Source: Clostridiales bacterium (GTDB lineage Bacteria; Bacillota; Clostridia; Saccharofermentanales; Saccharofermentanaceae). From it: a stretch of 64,000 nucleotides of DNA. The DNA lies in assembly GCA_017527865.1 (NCBI GenBank), contig JAFXPN010000014.1, positions 1 to 64,000 of the forward strand, in the 5' to 3' direction. Made by a program: the position numbers and the translations under genes. Positions within the stretch are counted from its first letter, which is position 1; each line of letters begins with the position of its first letter. Below are positions 34,658 to 43,140 of the stretch, in pieces. The notes beneath the pieces were generated by a model that saw nothing but the letters and a program-made list of their open reading frames with translations, searched no databases and was not told the DNA's origin.

Positions 34658-35109
34658 GATTCCTTTGCAAATCTGCGTGACTCAAGAACTGCAAGTTCGT
34701 CACATCTGTTGTTGAATTCGTTGTCTGCGTGTCCCTTGACCTTGATAAAAGTCACATGGTGCGTCTCACAAAGAGCTATCAGCGCAAGCCACAATTCTTT
34801 ATTTGCCACAGGGGTCTTCGCGCTGTTGACCCACCCTTTCTTCTGCCAGCCTTCTATCCAGTGCTGATTAAAAGCATTGACAACATAAGCGCTGTCAGAA
34901 TAGACCTCGACTTCACACGGCCGGGTAAGCAGCTGCAGTCCCTTGATCACGGCCATGAGCTCCATCCTGTTGTTAGTGGTATGAGCCTCGCCTCCGGAGA
35001 TCTCCCTCGAGTGACCTGAAGAAGATAGTATTGCAGCCCATCCGCCGGGTCCCGGATTGCCGGAACACGCTCCGTCCGTATAGATCGTTACTCGGGTAAG
35101 TCCGGGCAT
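34654..35109 (-). CDS. rnhA: Ribonuclease HI
   Basis: 151 residues; degrades RNA in RNA-DNA hybrids. The four catalytic acids are visible: Asp in IYTDGACSGNPG, Glu in NNRMELMAVI, Asp in VYSDSAYVVNA and Asp in NNRCDELA; KGHADNEFN is the flexible active-site loop. GPGGWA is the family hallmark. The start overlaps the proC stop by one base and its end overlaps the nudix gene by four. Confidence 0.96.
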   Translation of the reverse strand: MPGLTRVTIYTDGACSGNPGPGGWAAILSSSGHSREISGGEAHTTNNRMELMAVIKGLQLLTRPCEVEVYSDSAYVVNAFNQHWIEGWQKKGWVNSAKTPVANKELWLALIALCETHHVTFIKVKGHADNEFNNRCDELAVLESRRFAKES

Positions 35110-35906
35110 CAGTTCCCCTGCATCTTACGGGTCTTCTCGGCAGCTGCGGTTACTGATTTGATAACCGCATTTCTGAACCCGTTCTCCTCTAATGCCATAA
35201 CACCTTCGATCGTGGTTCCTGCAGGGCTTGTCACCTGATCTTTGAGAACGGCGGGATGTACTCCCGTCTCAAGGCACAGCTTTCCCGAACCCGCGACCGT
35301 AGCTGCCGCTATCTTAAGCGCATCCGCCCTCTTTATGCCGAGTGCAACCGCAGCATCACTCATGGCCTCTATGAAGAGCATCACATATGCGGGACCCGTG
35401 CCAGACACGCATCCTATGGCATCGAGCGTGCTCTCGTCACAGATGATCACTATGCCGCATGTCTCGAAAAGCTTCTTTACAAATTCCGTTTCCTCATCGT
35501 TAAGACCGACGGGGCATACAGCCGATACGCCGGCTCCGACCTGCGCGGGCGTATTGGGCATGATCCTTACGAATCTTCTGTCTCCGATAATGTTCCTGAT
35601 CCTTGATGTGGTAACAGCCGCAGCGATAGAGAGAACTACGGTTTTATCTCCGAGATCTTTACTCAATCCGTTAAGCGTCGCATCAAAATGTTGAGGCTTG
35701 ACCGCCATCAGCACATAATCGCTGTCCTTAACATCAGCATTCGGATCAGCGGATCTGTTTATCCCGAACTCTTCGGCAGTCTTCTTTGACGCTTCTTCTA
35801 TGATATCGTATACGAATACTTCGTCAGGCTTAAGAACTCCGCCTGTTACAAATCCTCTGATCAAAGCGCGGCCCATATTTCCGGCGCCGATAACCGTAAG
35901 CTTCAT
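35109..35906 (-). CDS. proC: Pyrroline-5-carboxylate reductase
   Basis: 265 residues; last step of proline synthesis. Rossmann motif GAGNMGRALIRG at residues 7-18, AVKPQHFD, MPNTPAQVGAGVS and the C-terminal GSGKLCLETGVHPAVLKDQV, TSPAGTTIEG block. GAGG lies before the ATG. First gene of a six-gene operon (proC-rnhA-nudix-ftsK-pncC-murJ) expressed from the promoter at 35948-35976. Confidence 0.95.
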   Translation of the reverse strand: MKLTVIGAGNMGRALIRGFVTGGVLKPDEVFVYDIIEEASKKTAEEFGINRSADPNADVKDSDYVLMAVKPQHFDATLNGLSKDLGDKTVVLSIAAAVTTSRIRNIIGDRRFVRIMPNTPAQVGAGVSAVCPVGLNDEETEFVKKLFETCGIVIICDESTLDAIGCVSGTGPAYVMLFIEAMSDAAVALGIKRADALKIAAATVAGSGKLCLETGVHPAVLKDQVTSPAGTTIEGVMALEENGFRNAVIKSVTAAAEKTRKMQGN

Positions 35907-35947
35907 ATCCCGTACCTCTTTATTATTAATATAAAAGGAATAATAGC

Positions 35948-35976
35948 ATTACACTTGACAGGTTGCAAACTGTCAA
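35948..35976 (-). promoter_or_regulatory. Promoter of the proC operon
   Basis: TTGACA (35976-35971), 17-base spacer, TGTAAT (35953-35948). It is interleaved with the opposite promoter of tRNA-Trp; each -35 box lies in the other's spacer. Confidence 0.65.
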
Positions 35977-35983
35977 GTAAACT
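35955..35983 (+). promoter_or_regulatory. Promoter of tRNA-Trp
   Basis: TTGACA (35955-35960), 17-base spacer, TAAACT (35978-35983), 13 bases before the tRNA. The perfect inverted repeat CTTGACAG/CTGTCAAG (35954-35961 and 35970-35977) holds both -35 boxes. Confidence 0.75.
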
Positions 35984-35996
35984 ATCTGACGCGTAC

Positions 35997-36071
35997 AGGG
36001 GAGTGGCTCAACGGTAGAGCAGCGGTCTCCAAAACCGCCGGTTGCGCGTTCGAATCGTGTCTCCCCTGCCA
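35997..36071 (+). tRNA. tRNA-Trp (anticodon CCA)
   Basis: 75 nt including CCA. Acceptor AGGGGAG/CTCCCCT with discriminator G, D arm GCTC/GAGC, anticodon stem GCGGT/ACCGC with loop CTCCAAA giving CCA, T loop TTCGAAT. All features fit bacterial tRNA-Trp. Confidence 0.96.
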
Positions 36072-36103
36072 AAAAAGTCCGGACATCAATTCCGGACTTT
36101 TTG
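36072..36103. terminator. Bidirectional terminator between tRNA-Trp and the membrane protein gene
   Basis: AAAAAGTCCGGA, seven-base loop, TCCGGACTTTTT. T runs on both strands serve tRNA-Trp (+) and the 36110-36922 gene (-), which stops seven bases away. Confidence 0.9.
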
Positions 36104-36109
36104 TTTATA

Positions 36110-36922
36110 TCATTCTGCGATATTCGAGGCCGGAATGATGTCGAATGCAACATAGCGCGCGGTGCCGTCGTTAATTATCGACACATTGTACGCAATGTCC
36201 TGTCTGATCATGTAGTCGGTCGACGATATATTGTTTATCGCGTCTGCAACAAGAGTCTGGATATCCTGATCCGAAACATCGGGAATAAAAGCCTGAAGAT
36301 ATGATCCGAAATACAGTATAAGGAAATTTACATAATTCTCATCCTGTTCGTATCCGGCAACAACCCTAAGCGCTGTGATCTCATTATCAGTCCTCCTGAC
36401 ACTTCCCTGTATTGCAGTTCCGAAAGAAGTCGCGGTATTTGGAATGGCAGCCGAGAAATACAGAAGCTTGTCTTCGTTCTTCCCTTCGGCCGATGCGGTC
36501 AGGGCAACCTGATTGCCCTCGGTATATGTAACTTCCGGTATGGCAAAGTTATAAGGCATGAGAGCATTATTGTATATCCCCGTTGTCACATAGCGTGCAC
36601 GGTAATCATCGACAGTCACGCCCAAAGACTTAACGCTGAACATGGGAATGATAAAGTAAAGACCGAATCCGATGACAGCTGCAATGAGAAGCAGGACGCA
36701 TATGGGAATGACTGGATCCTTCCTGCATTTGTCAATGAAGCCCGAAGGTTTTGACGCATCCGAAGACTCCCGGCTTTCCTTAAGCTTCCTGTCCTTCTTC
36801 TGTTCCGTTATCTCCTTCACACGGGAAGACTTGGATCTGTTGAGCACTTCAAGGGCGCGTTCATATTCCTCCTGATCTTCCTTTTCCTGTTCAGTCATTA
36901 TCTTTTCTTTATCTTCATCCAT
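36110..36922 (-). CDS. Single-pass membrane protein of unknown function
   Basis: 270 residues; I recognise no family. Residues 1-70 are highly charged (Glu/Lys/Asp/Arg, helical) and cytoplasmic; a strong membrane helix (ICVLLLIAAVIGFGLYFIIP) lies at about 75-94; the remaining 175 residues should be outside and look like a mixed fold (VTYTEGNQVALTASAEGKNE, then VAGYEQDENYVNFLILYFGS). GAGGT precedes the ATG by seven bases. It is a single gene with its own bidirectional terminator. The layout fits a wall- or division-associated bitopic protein, but no function can be given. Confidence 0.85.
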   Translation of the reverse strand: MDEDKEKIMTEQEKEDQEEYERALEVLNRSKSSRVKEITEQKKDRKLKESRESSDASKPSGFIDKCRKDPVIPICVLLLIAAVIGFGLYFIIPMFSVKSLGVTVDDYRARYVTTGIYNNALMPYNFAIPEVTYTEGNQVALTASAEGKNEDKLLYFSAAIPNTATSFGTAIQGSVRRTDNEITALRVVAGYEQDENYVNFLILYFGSYLQAFIPDVSDQDIQTLVADAINNISSTDYMIRQDIAYNVSIINDGTARYVAFDIIPASNIAE

Positions 36923-37019
36923 TTAACTTACCTCACTTTATATCCGCACAATTCTAATATGTTTGCATATTGGCTTCAACTATTTTATTCTTTTGACATA
37001 TCTATAGCGAGGTAATCTT

Positions 37020-37712
37020 ATGGCACACGTACTGGTAGCAGGAGGCTCCCGCGGCATAGGAGCCGCATCGGTAGAACTCTTTATCAACAAAGGTTACGAT
37101 GTAAGTTATTTCTACAAGAATGCCCCCGGACCTTACGGCTATGCCATCAGAGCAGACATCACCGATGTTTCTGCCATAGAAGCCGGCATCAAAGAAGCGA
37201 CAGACAAGTTCGGACCTGTCGATATCATGATCTATTGCGCCGGTATAAGCCTTACCGGTCTTTCCACCGACTTCAGTTATGACGACTACCTTCATATCAT
37301 GAATACAAATTTCGGCGGATTCTTCGCCGTATGCAACAAAATCATCCCTTCCATGGTCTCTGCCAAGAAAGGCGTAATCATCGCAGTCTCCTCTATGTGG
37401 GGACAGACCGGTGCATCATGCGAGTCACTTTATTCCGCTTCCAAGGGCGCTATGGACGCATATGTAAAATCTCTCGCCAAAGAACTCGGACCTTCCGGTA
37501 TACGTGTAAATGCCGTATCGCCCGGCGTAATCGATACAGATATGATGAAGAACTATTCGGACGAAGATAAGAAGAACCTCATGTATGAGACTCCCCTTCA
37601 AAGGATCGGCAGACCGCAGGATGTCGCGGGAGTCATATATGAACTGTCGACAGACAGATCCTCATTTATAACAGGTCAGATAATAGGAATAAACGGCGGC
37701 TTTCTTATCTGA
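37020..37712 (+). CDS. Short-chain dehydrogenase/reductase (FabG-like)
   Basis: 230 residues. Motifs: GGSRGIGAA (cofactor loop), CAGIS, catalytic Ser in VIIAVSSMWG, YSASKG with the catalytic Tyr/Lys, and NAVSPGVIDTDM. This matches 3-oxoacyl-ACP reductases, but the gene stands alone, away from fatty acid genes, and the second cofactor-binding strand lacks a clear NADP Arg, so the substrate is open. GAGGT lies eight bases before the ATG. Its last codons form the left arm of the terminator. Confidence 0.88.
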   Translation: MAHVLVAGGSRGIGAASVELFINKGYDVSYFYKNAPGPYGYAIRADITDVSAIEAGIKEATDKFGPVDIMIYCAGISLTGLSTDFSYDDYLHIMNTNFGGFFAVCNKIIPSMVSAKKGVIIAVSSMWGQTGASCESLYSASKGAMDAYVKSLAKELGPSGIRVNAVSPGVIDTDMMKNYSDEDKKNLMYETPLQRIGRPQDVAGVIYELSTDRSSFITGQIIGINGGFLI

Positions 37713-37729
37713 AAACCGCCGTTCTTTTT
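37692..37729 (+). terminator. Terminator overlapping the SDR stop codon
   Basis: AACGGCGG (37692-37699) and CCGCCGTT (37716-37723) followed by CTTTTT. The left arm is within the coding sequence. The same hairpin could also act on putP from the other side, with a weaker T run. Confidence 0.8.
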
Positions 37730-39266
37730 ACTTAGCAGCTATAACTACCGCATCGAATTCATCCGTAATCTCCTTCTCGGGCTCCTTTGTAAGAAGAGAA
37801 ACTGCGATTACGAGGATTACGTTAAAGATGAACGAAGGCAGAAGCTCATAGATATCAAGCCATGTTCCTGCGAACTGAACCCTTACGATGAACTTCCAGA
37901 TGAAGATCAAAGCACCGCCGCCGATCATTCCGCTTAAGATACCCCACTTGTTGGCACGCTTCCAGAACAAAGCGAAAAGGATAGCGGGACCGAATGTGGC
38001 ACCGAAGCCTGCCCAAGCGAATGATACGATCCTGAATACGGAAGAATCAGGATTCATGGCAAGGAATACAGCGATACCTGAGATGACAAGAACCATTACT
38101 CTTGCAACCCAAATGGATGTCTTTGTACTCAGCTTAACTCCGAAGAACTCCTGAACGATGTTCTGAGTTACCGAAGATGTAGCAGCAAGAAGCTGTGAAT
38201 CGGATGTGGACATCGCGGATGCAAGGATGCCTGCGAGAATGATACCGCCTACGATAGCAGGAAGTACACCGTAAGAAGCAACCTTGGAAGCGATATCGAT
38301 GACGATACGTTCGGAATCGGATGTTGTCTCATAAGCAGGAACGACACCGTTCTTCATGAGAGTATAGCCGCATACACCGATGAGGATAGCAACGCTCATG
38401 GAGATAACTACCCAGATGGAACCTACTCTTCTTGAGATATGAAGCTTGTTCTCATCCTCTATAGCCATGAATCGGAGAATGATATGAGGCATACCGAAGT
38501 ATCCCAGACCCCATGCGAGCGTGGATGCTATGGGAAGAGCGCCGTATGAACCGACCGTTCCGTCAGTTACATTACAGCCCTTAAAGATATCCATGAAGCC
38601 TTCGACGCTGTTGGCATTATCAAAGATAGCATTTGCTCCCGCTGTCTTGAAAGAGAATCCGAGAACAACAATAAGAGCGATCGTCATGATGATGCTCTGG
38701 ATGAAGTCCGTGGTGGAAGCTGCAAGGAATCCGCCGAGGATACAGTACAGAGCGATAACCAGCGCACAGATGACCATTGCAGTAAAGTAATCGATATCGA
38801 AGATCGAAGAGAAAAGCTTACCGCAGCCTACAAATCCGGATGCCGTGTAAGGAACAAAGAAAACTACGATGAAGACAGCGGAGATCAGTGTAAGGATCTT
38901 CTTATCGTCACCGAATCTCTTAGAGAAGAAATCAGGGATCGTAACCGCTCCTACTCTCTGTGTGTAGATACGAAGTCTCTTAGCTACAAAGAGCCAGTTA
39001 AGATAAGTACCGACAGCAAGTCCGACAGCTGTCCATGTAGCTTCTGCAAGACCTGTGATAAGCGCAAGTCCGGGAAGTCCGAGGAGAAGCCATGAACTCA
39101 TGTCAGAAGCCTCGGCGCTCATCGCAGTAACGAGAGGTCCCAGCTTTCTGCCGCCAAGGAAAAAGTCATCGGTACTCTTGTTCTTCTTGCTGAAGACAGC
39201 ACCGATAACGATCATCATTACCAGATATATGATAATGGTGACCAAAATACAGATAGATGTCGACAT
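37728..39266 (-). CDS. putP: Sodium/proline symporter
   Basis: About 512 residues and 12-13 membrane helices of the sodium:solute symporter family; takes up proline with Na+. PutP hallmarks: FFLGGRKLGPLVTAMSAEASDMSSW (only the core noted: SAEASDMSSW), GGFLAASTTDFIQS and SAMSTSDSQLLAATS with the sodium-site residues. The frame is open to an ATG at 39308, but AGGAG lies eight bases before the ATG at 39266. The promoter overlaps the intergenic region shared with the citrate synthase gene. Confidence 0.93.
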   Translation of the reverse strand: MSTSICILVTIIIYLVMMIVIGAVFSKKNKSTDDFFLGGRKLGPLVTAMSAEASDMSSWLLLGLPGLALITGLAEATWTAVGLAVGTYLNWLFVAKRLRIYTQRVGAVTIPDFFSKRFGDDKKILTLISAVFIVVFFVPYTASGFVGCGKLFSSIFDIDYFTAMVICALVIALYCILGGFLAASTTDFIQSIIMTIALIVVLGFSFKTAGANAIFDNANSVEGFMDIFKGCNVTDGTVGSYGALPIASTLAWGLGYFGMPHIILRFMAIEDENKLHISRRVGSIWVVISMSVAILIGVCGYTLMKNGVVPAYETTSDSERIVIDIASKVASYGVLPAIVGGIILAGILASAMSTSDSQLLAATSSVTQNIVQEFFGVKLSTKTSIWVARVMVLVISGIAVFLAMNPDSSVFRIVSFAWAGFGATFGPAILFALFWKRANKWGILSGMIGGGALIFIWKFIVRVQFAGTWLDIYELLPSFIFNVILVIAVSLLTKEPEKEITDEFDAVVIAAK

Positions 39267-39298
39267 ATGAATAACTCCTAGATTTAAAATCATTGTCG

Positions 39299-39327
39299 AT
39301 TCTATCAAAGAATTATGAATGCCTCAA
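39299..39327 (-). promoter_or_regulatory. Promoter of putP
   Basis: TTGAGG (39327-39322), 17-base spacer, TAGAAT (39304-39299). Confidence 0.65.
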
Positions 39328-39356
39328 CTTTCATTCAATCTGAAGCATCTCTCAAA

Positions 39357-39385
39357 TTGATAAAATCAAATTTTTATTGTAAATT
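39357..39385 (+). promoter_or_regulatory. Promoter of the citrate synthase gene
   Basis: TTGATA (39357-39362), 17-base spacer, TAAATT (39380-39385). Confidence 0.65.
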
Positions 39386-39423
39386 ATAAATTCAGGAATA
39401 AAAGAAATTGGAGGACCGGAAGC

Positions 39424-40788
39424 ATGAACAAGTTTTCAAGACTTACCCCCGAGATAAAGGATCTCGCTGTTATGTGCGAGGAGATTAAGATAGATTCAGA
39501 GCTCTACACAAAATATAATGTCAACCGCGGCCTGCGCGACTTGAACGGCAAAGGCGTCCTGACAGGACTTACGCAAATATCCGAGATAGTTTCAAAGAAG
39601 ATCGTTGACGGTCAGGAAGTCTCCTGTGACGGTGAACTGTATTACCGTGGTATCGATGTTCATAAGATATGCGACGGAGTAACATCAGCACAAAGGCACA
39701 ACGGGTTTGAAGAGGTAACTTATCTTCTTCTCTTCGGAAAACTGCCGTCAGAGTCAGAACTTGCCGATTTCATGAAGATTCTTGCGGATTACCGCGCTTC
39801 CCTTCCGAAGAACTTCGTACGCGATGTAATAATGAAGGCTCCTTCAGACGACATCATGAACAATATACAGCGCGCGGTACTTACCCTGTATTCTTATGAC
39901 AACAATGCCAATGACACTTCGATCCCGAATGTCTTACGGCAATCCCTCGAACTCATTGCAATGTTTCCGATGCTCGCGGTCTATTCATATGCCGCAAAGA
40001 GCTATTACAACGACAGCAAGAGCCTTTTCATCCACAGGCCCGATCCGCATATGACGACTGCGGAGAACATCCTTCATATGCTCCGTCCGGATAACAAGTT
40101 CTCTCCTCTCGAGGCACAGATCCTGGATCTTGCACTTATACTCCATGCAGAACACGGAGGAGGTAACAACTCTACATTCACGACACATGTCGTTACATCT
40201 TCCGGAACAGACACTTATGCATCGACCGCGGCATCCCTGTCTTCACTGAAGGGACCCAAGCACGGAGGCGCAAACATCAAAGTCATGCAGATGTTCGCCG
40301 ACATCAAGAAGAATGTCAAGGATTGGAACAACGAGGAAGAACTTACCGCTTATATCAATAAGATACTGCATAAAGAGGCATTCGATAATGCCGGCGTCGT
40401 CTACGGAATGGGACACGCAGTATACTCGATCTCGGATCCCCGCGCCCAGATATTCAAATCATTCGTTGAGAAGCTCTCCGTCGAGAAGCATAAGACAAAG
40501 GAATTCAAACTTTATTCTGACATCGAGCGCATCGCGGCGCGTCTCATCACCGAACAGCGTCACATCTATAAGGGCGTCTCGGCAAATATCGATTTCTATT
40601 CCGGTTTTGTCTATTCGATGCTCAACCTGCCGCTCGAGTTCTACACTCCCCTGTTCGCCATTGCCCGTATCTCAGGTTGGTCGGCTCACCGCATAGAGGA
40701 GCTCAACAACGCAGGAAAGATCATCCGTCCTGCATATAAAGCCGTTCAGAAAAGAGTTGAATACACTCCGATGGACGAGCGCGGCTGA
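39424..40788 (+). CDS. gltA: Citrate synthase
   Basis: 454 residues; condenses oxaloacetate and acetyl-CoA. Catalytic blocks are LHAEHGGGNNSTF, LKGPKHGGANI and VYGMGHAVYSISDPRA, with the active-site His residues and Asp. The protein is longer than the short type I enzymes and belongs to the type common in Clostridia, where it feeds glutamate synthesis. GGAGG precedes the ATG. Monocistronic; it faces uppP convergently with 32 bases between and no obvious terminator. Confidence 0.94.
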   Translation: MNKFSRLTPEIKDLAVMCEEIKIDSELYTKYNVNRGLRDLNGKGVLTGLTQISEIVSKKIVDGQEVSCDGELYYRGIDVHKICDGVTSAQRHNGFEEVTYLLLFGKLPSESELADFMKILADYRASLPKNFVRDVIMKAPSDDIMNNIQRAVLTLYSYDNNANDTSIPNVLRQSLELIAMFPMLAVYSYAAKSYYNDSKSLFIHRPDPHMTTAENILHMLRPDNKFSPLEAQILDLALILHAEHGGGNNSTFTTHVVTSSGTDTYASTAASLSSLKGPKHGGANIKVMQMFADIKKNVKDWNNEEELTAYINKILHKEAFDNAGVVYGMGHAVYSISDPRAQIFKSFVEKLSVEKHKTKEFKLYSDIERIAARLITEQRHIYKGVSANIDFYSGFVYSMLNLPLEFYTPLFAIARISGWSAHRIEELNNAGKIIRPAYKAVQKRVEYTPMDERG

Positions 40789-40820
40789 GATGTTCGGGAT
40801 AGATTTCAGGTAAATAAGGA

Positions 40821-41690
40821 TCAGCTCATCTGTACGAGGCTCGCGATACCGAGGATCAGGAACAGTACACCGATGACGATGCGGTACCAGCCGAATACAG
40901 TGAAGTCGTGCTTACGGATATAGGACATAAGCTTCTTTATAACAAACCACGACACGACAAAAGCTACGATCATTCCAACGATGAGCATTGCGATCTCACC
41001 GCCGTTAACTTCGCCGTCGTACTTCAGGATCTTTAGAATGCTCGCGCCGAACATCACGGGTATCGCAAGGAAGAATGTAAACTTGGCAGCCGCCTCACGC
41101 GATATACCGATGGCAAGAGAACCTACGATTGTGGAACCGGAACGTGATGTTCCCGGAAAGACTGCCGCTATGAGCTGAAATGCGCCTATAAGGAATGCCT
41201 GCGGATAAGTGATATCATCGACGGAGGTAACGGCTGGCTCTTTATCCTTGACCCAACGCTCCACAACGATGAACGCGACACCGAAGATGATGAGCATTAT
41301 CGACACGCAGACGTAGTTATAAAACAGTTCATCAAGATAATCATCAAAGAGGATACCTACTGCAGCTGCAGGAAGACATGCCACAAGGATCTTGAACCAC
41401 ATGACGAACTTATCAGCCTTTACTAAACTTCCGATCCCTTCAGTCTTCCACGGATGCGGATTGTCCTTCTTTCCGAACGGCCACAGTTCTTTCCAGTACA
41501 GAACAACGACTGCCATGATCGCGCCTAATTGAATGACCACGAGGTAAAGATCAAAGAATTCTTCTGAAACGTTGAGCTTAAGAAAAGACTCAAGCAGGAT
41601 CATATGACCTGTGGAGCTTATAGGCAGCCACTCGGTAATGCCCTCGACAATGCCGTAGATTACAGAGATTATATAATCAACAATAGTCAT
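40821..41690 (-). CDS. uppP: Undecaprenyl-diphosphate phosphatase
   Basis: 289-residue membrane protein with eight helices; recycles the C55 lipid carrier of wall synthesis and gives bacitracin tolerance. Family motifs: GIVEGITEWLPISSTGHMIL (Glu-rich motif 1) and PGTSRSGSTI (motif 2 with the catalytic Ser/Arg). Ends the flavodoxin-patatin-uppP run; start overlaps the patatin stop by four bases, with GGAG five bases ahead. Confidence 0.95.
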   Translation of the reverse strand: MTIVDYIISVIYGIVEGITEWLPISSTGHMILLESFLKLNVSEEFFDLYLVVIQLGAIMAVVVLYWKELWPFGKKDNPHPWKTEGIGSLVKADKFVMWFKILVACLPAAAVGILFDDYLDELFYNYVCVSIMLIIFGVAFIVVERWVKDKEPAVTSVDDITYPQAFLIGAFQLIAAVFPGTSRSGSTIVGSLAIGISREAAAKFTFFLAIPVMFGASILKILKYDGEVNGGEIAMLIVGMIVAFVVSWFVIKKLMSYIRKHDFTVFGWYRIVIGVLFLILGIASLVQMS

Positions 41691-42598
41691 AGATACTCCA
41701 GATATGTTTTTAATTCATCGAGACGCGCCAGTGCATCCTTCCTACCAAGATAATATAAATCCCCCAGTTTTTCCATATCGGGTTCAAGACGGCCGATATC
41801 ATCCAAAGATCTTGACGGTATAAACGTAAACACCCGGTGATGGTCGGTGAGATAGTGCAGTTCGTCCATCTCAAGATTATATCTTTCATCAGTATGGATA
41901 AGCTTCCATGCAAGTTCAGGATTATTACGGTATATCCTTGATATCATGATTCTGGCGCCGTCCGAACACGGAGGCTCCCGGTAATCATCTGCACGGGTCC
42001 TCACTACTATTATCTTCTTATATCCCTGTCTTATCGCCCAGTTATAAGGGATATTCACACTGCATCCGCCGTCAAGATTAAATGTCCCCTCCACCTCTAC
42101 CGGAGCCGACACATAAGGCATCGATGCGGAAGCTTTGATCGCCTGAAAGATATCGGAACAGTTAGACTTCTCCCAGTAATGCGGCTTTGCAGTATCGACG
42201 TCGGTAGTAACTACGACGAAGCGTCTTTTATCGAGCGCAGAATAATCAAAGGGCTCGACATCTTGAAGATCTCCGAAGACGTAGTCAAATCCGATAATGC
42301 CGTGTTCCCTGACTATGGGTTTGGCGCCGACATAATTACCGTCATGTCTGTAGCGCAGATTAACCCTGGCCGATCTTCCGATCTGTCCTGCGGCATAATT
42401 GACCCCGTTCATGGCGCCGGCAGACACACCGCACACGCAGCTCATATTGATGCCGTTTTCCATCATCACATCAGCAACGCCGGAAGAATACAGTGCGCGA
42501 AAAGCTCCGCCCTCAAGGACGAGGCATCCTTCCGTCAATTTATCAGAAGCGTAACCCCTGGGAAGTGAATCCCAGCCGGAATAGATCTTATTATCCAA
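41687..42598 (-). CDS. Patatin-like phospholipase
   Basis: 303 residues. GGAFRAL is the oxyanion-hole loop, CGVSAGAMNG contains the nucleophile Ser (GxSxG), and FNLDGG supplies the catalytic Asp of the Ser-Asp dyad. Resembles RssA/YlbK-type cytoplasmic patatin proteins, which hydrolyse acyl lipids. Starts with TTG at 42598 and AAGGA 12 bases before it; no ATG is near. Three bases follow the flavodoxin stop and uppP overlaps its end, so the three are co-transcribed. Confidence 0.9.
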   Translation of the reverse strand: MDNKIYSGWDSLPRGYASDKLTEGCLVLEGGAFRALYSSGVADVMMENGINMSCVCGVSAGAMNGVNYAAGQIGRSARVNLRYRHDGNYVGAKPIVREHGIIGFDYVFGDLQDVEPFDYSALDKRRFVVVTTDVDTAKPHYWEKSNCSDIFQAIKASASMPYVSAPVEVEGTFNLDGGCSVNIPYNWAIRQGYKKIIVVRTRADDYREPPCSDGARIMISRIYRNNPELAWKLIHTDERYNLEMDELHYLTDHHRVFTFIPSRSLDDIGRLEPDMEKLGDLYYLGRKDALARLDELKTYLEYL

Positions 42599-42601
42599 AG
42601 A

Positions 42602-43024
42602 TTATCTGATCCTTATCCCCTCTTCAAAGATAGCACCCGGAGCGCTCGGTATAAGATCATCATTAGTCTTGCCGTAATCGCTTCCGCCTGATGTACAAAA
42701 CGGATGGATCTTCTTGCCCGTGAAGTCGGCACTCTCAAGGAATGTATTGATTATACGGGGCGCTGTTCCCCACCACAGAGGGAATCCGAGATATATCTCG
42801 TCATACTTATCAATATCCTCGCACATCTTTGCCATAGGGACACGGCACTTCTTATCCGCCATCTCGGCATTGGATCTGCTGTCGCGGTCCTGCCAGTCAA
42901 GATCAGCGCCGGTATACGGAACAGCCGGTCTGATGACAAAAAGATCGGCATTCTCCCGTTTTGCTATCTCCTCGGCCTTTTGGGCCGTAACCCCCGATGC
43001 CGTAAAATATGCTACAAGTTTCAT
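42602..43024 (-). CDS. Flavodoxin
   Basis: About 140 residues. Begins KLVAYFTASGVTAQKAEEIA (FMN phosphate loop is TASGVT) and has LGFPLWWGTAPRIINTFL with the Trp that stacks on the flavin; FCTSGGSDYG is the third loop. It is of the flavodoxin type used as a small NAD(P)H- or quinone-linked carrier (similar to those next to reductases). The frame is open to 43066, but GGAGG lies nine bases before the ATG at 43024. First gene of the patatin/uppP run. Confidence 0.9.
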   Translation of the reverse strand: MKLVAYFTASGVTAQKAEEIAKRENADLFVIRPAVPYTGADLDWQDRDSRSNAEMADKKCRVPMAKMCEDIDKYDEIYLGFPLWWGTAPRIINTFLESADFTGKKIHPFCTSGGSDYGKTNDDLIPSAPGAIFEEGIRIR

Positions 43025-43105
43025 ATTGCAGACCTCCGTAAAATCGATAGATACATAATAACACAAATTCCTTCTGTCTTTACCGTTAACGTAACTGCCG
43101 CATCC

Positions 43106-43134
43106 TTGACCTTAACCCTGCGTATAATTAGAAT
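43106..43134 (+). promoter_or_regulatory. Promoter of the NAD(P)HX epimerase gene (leaderless)
   Basis: TTGACC (43106-43111), 17-base spacer, TAGAAT (43129-43134). The ATG follows after exactly six bases, so transcription should begin at the A of the start codon; no ribosome binding site is present. Confidence 0.7.
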
Positions 43135-43140
43135 TCTCTT

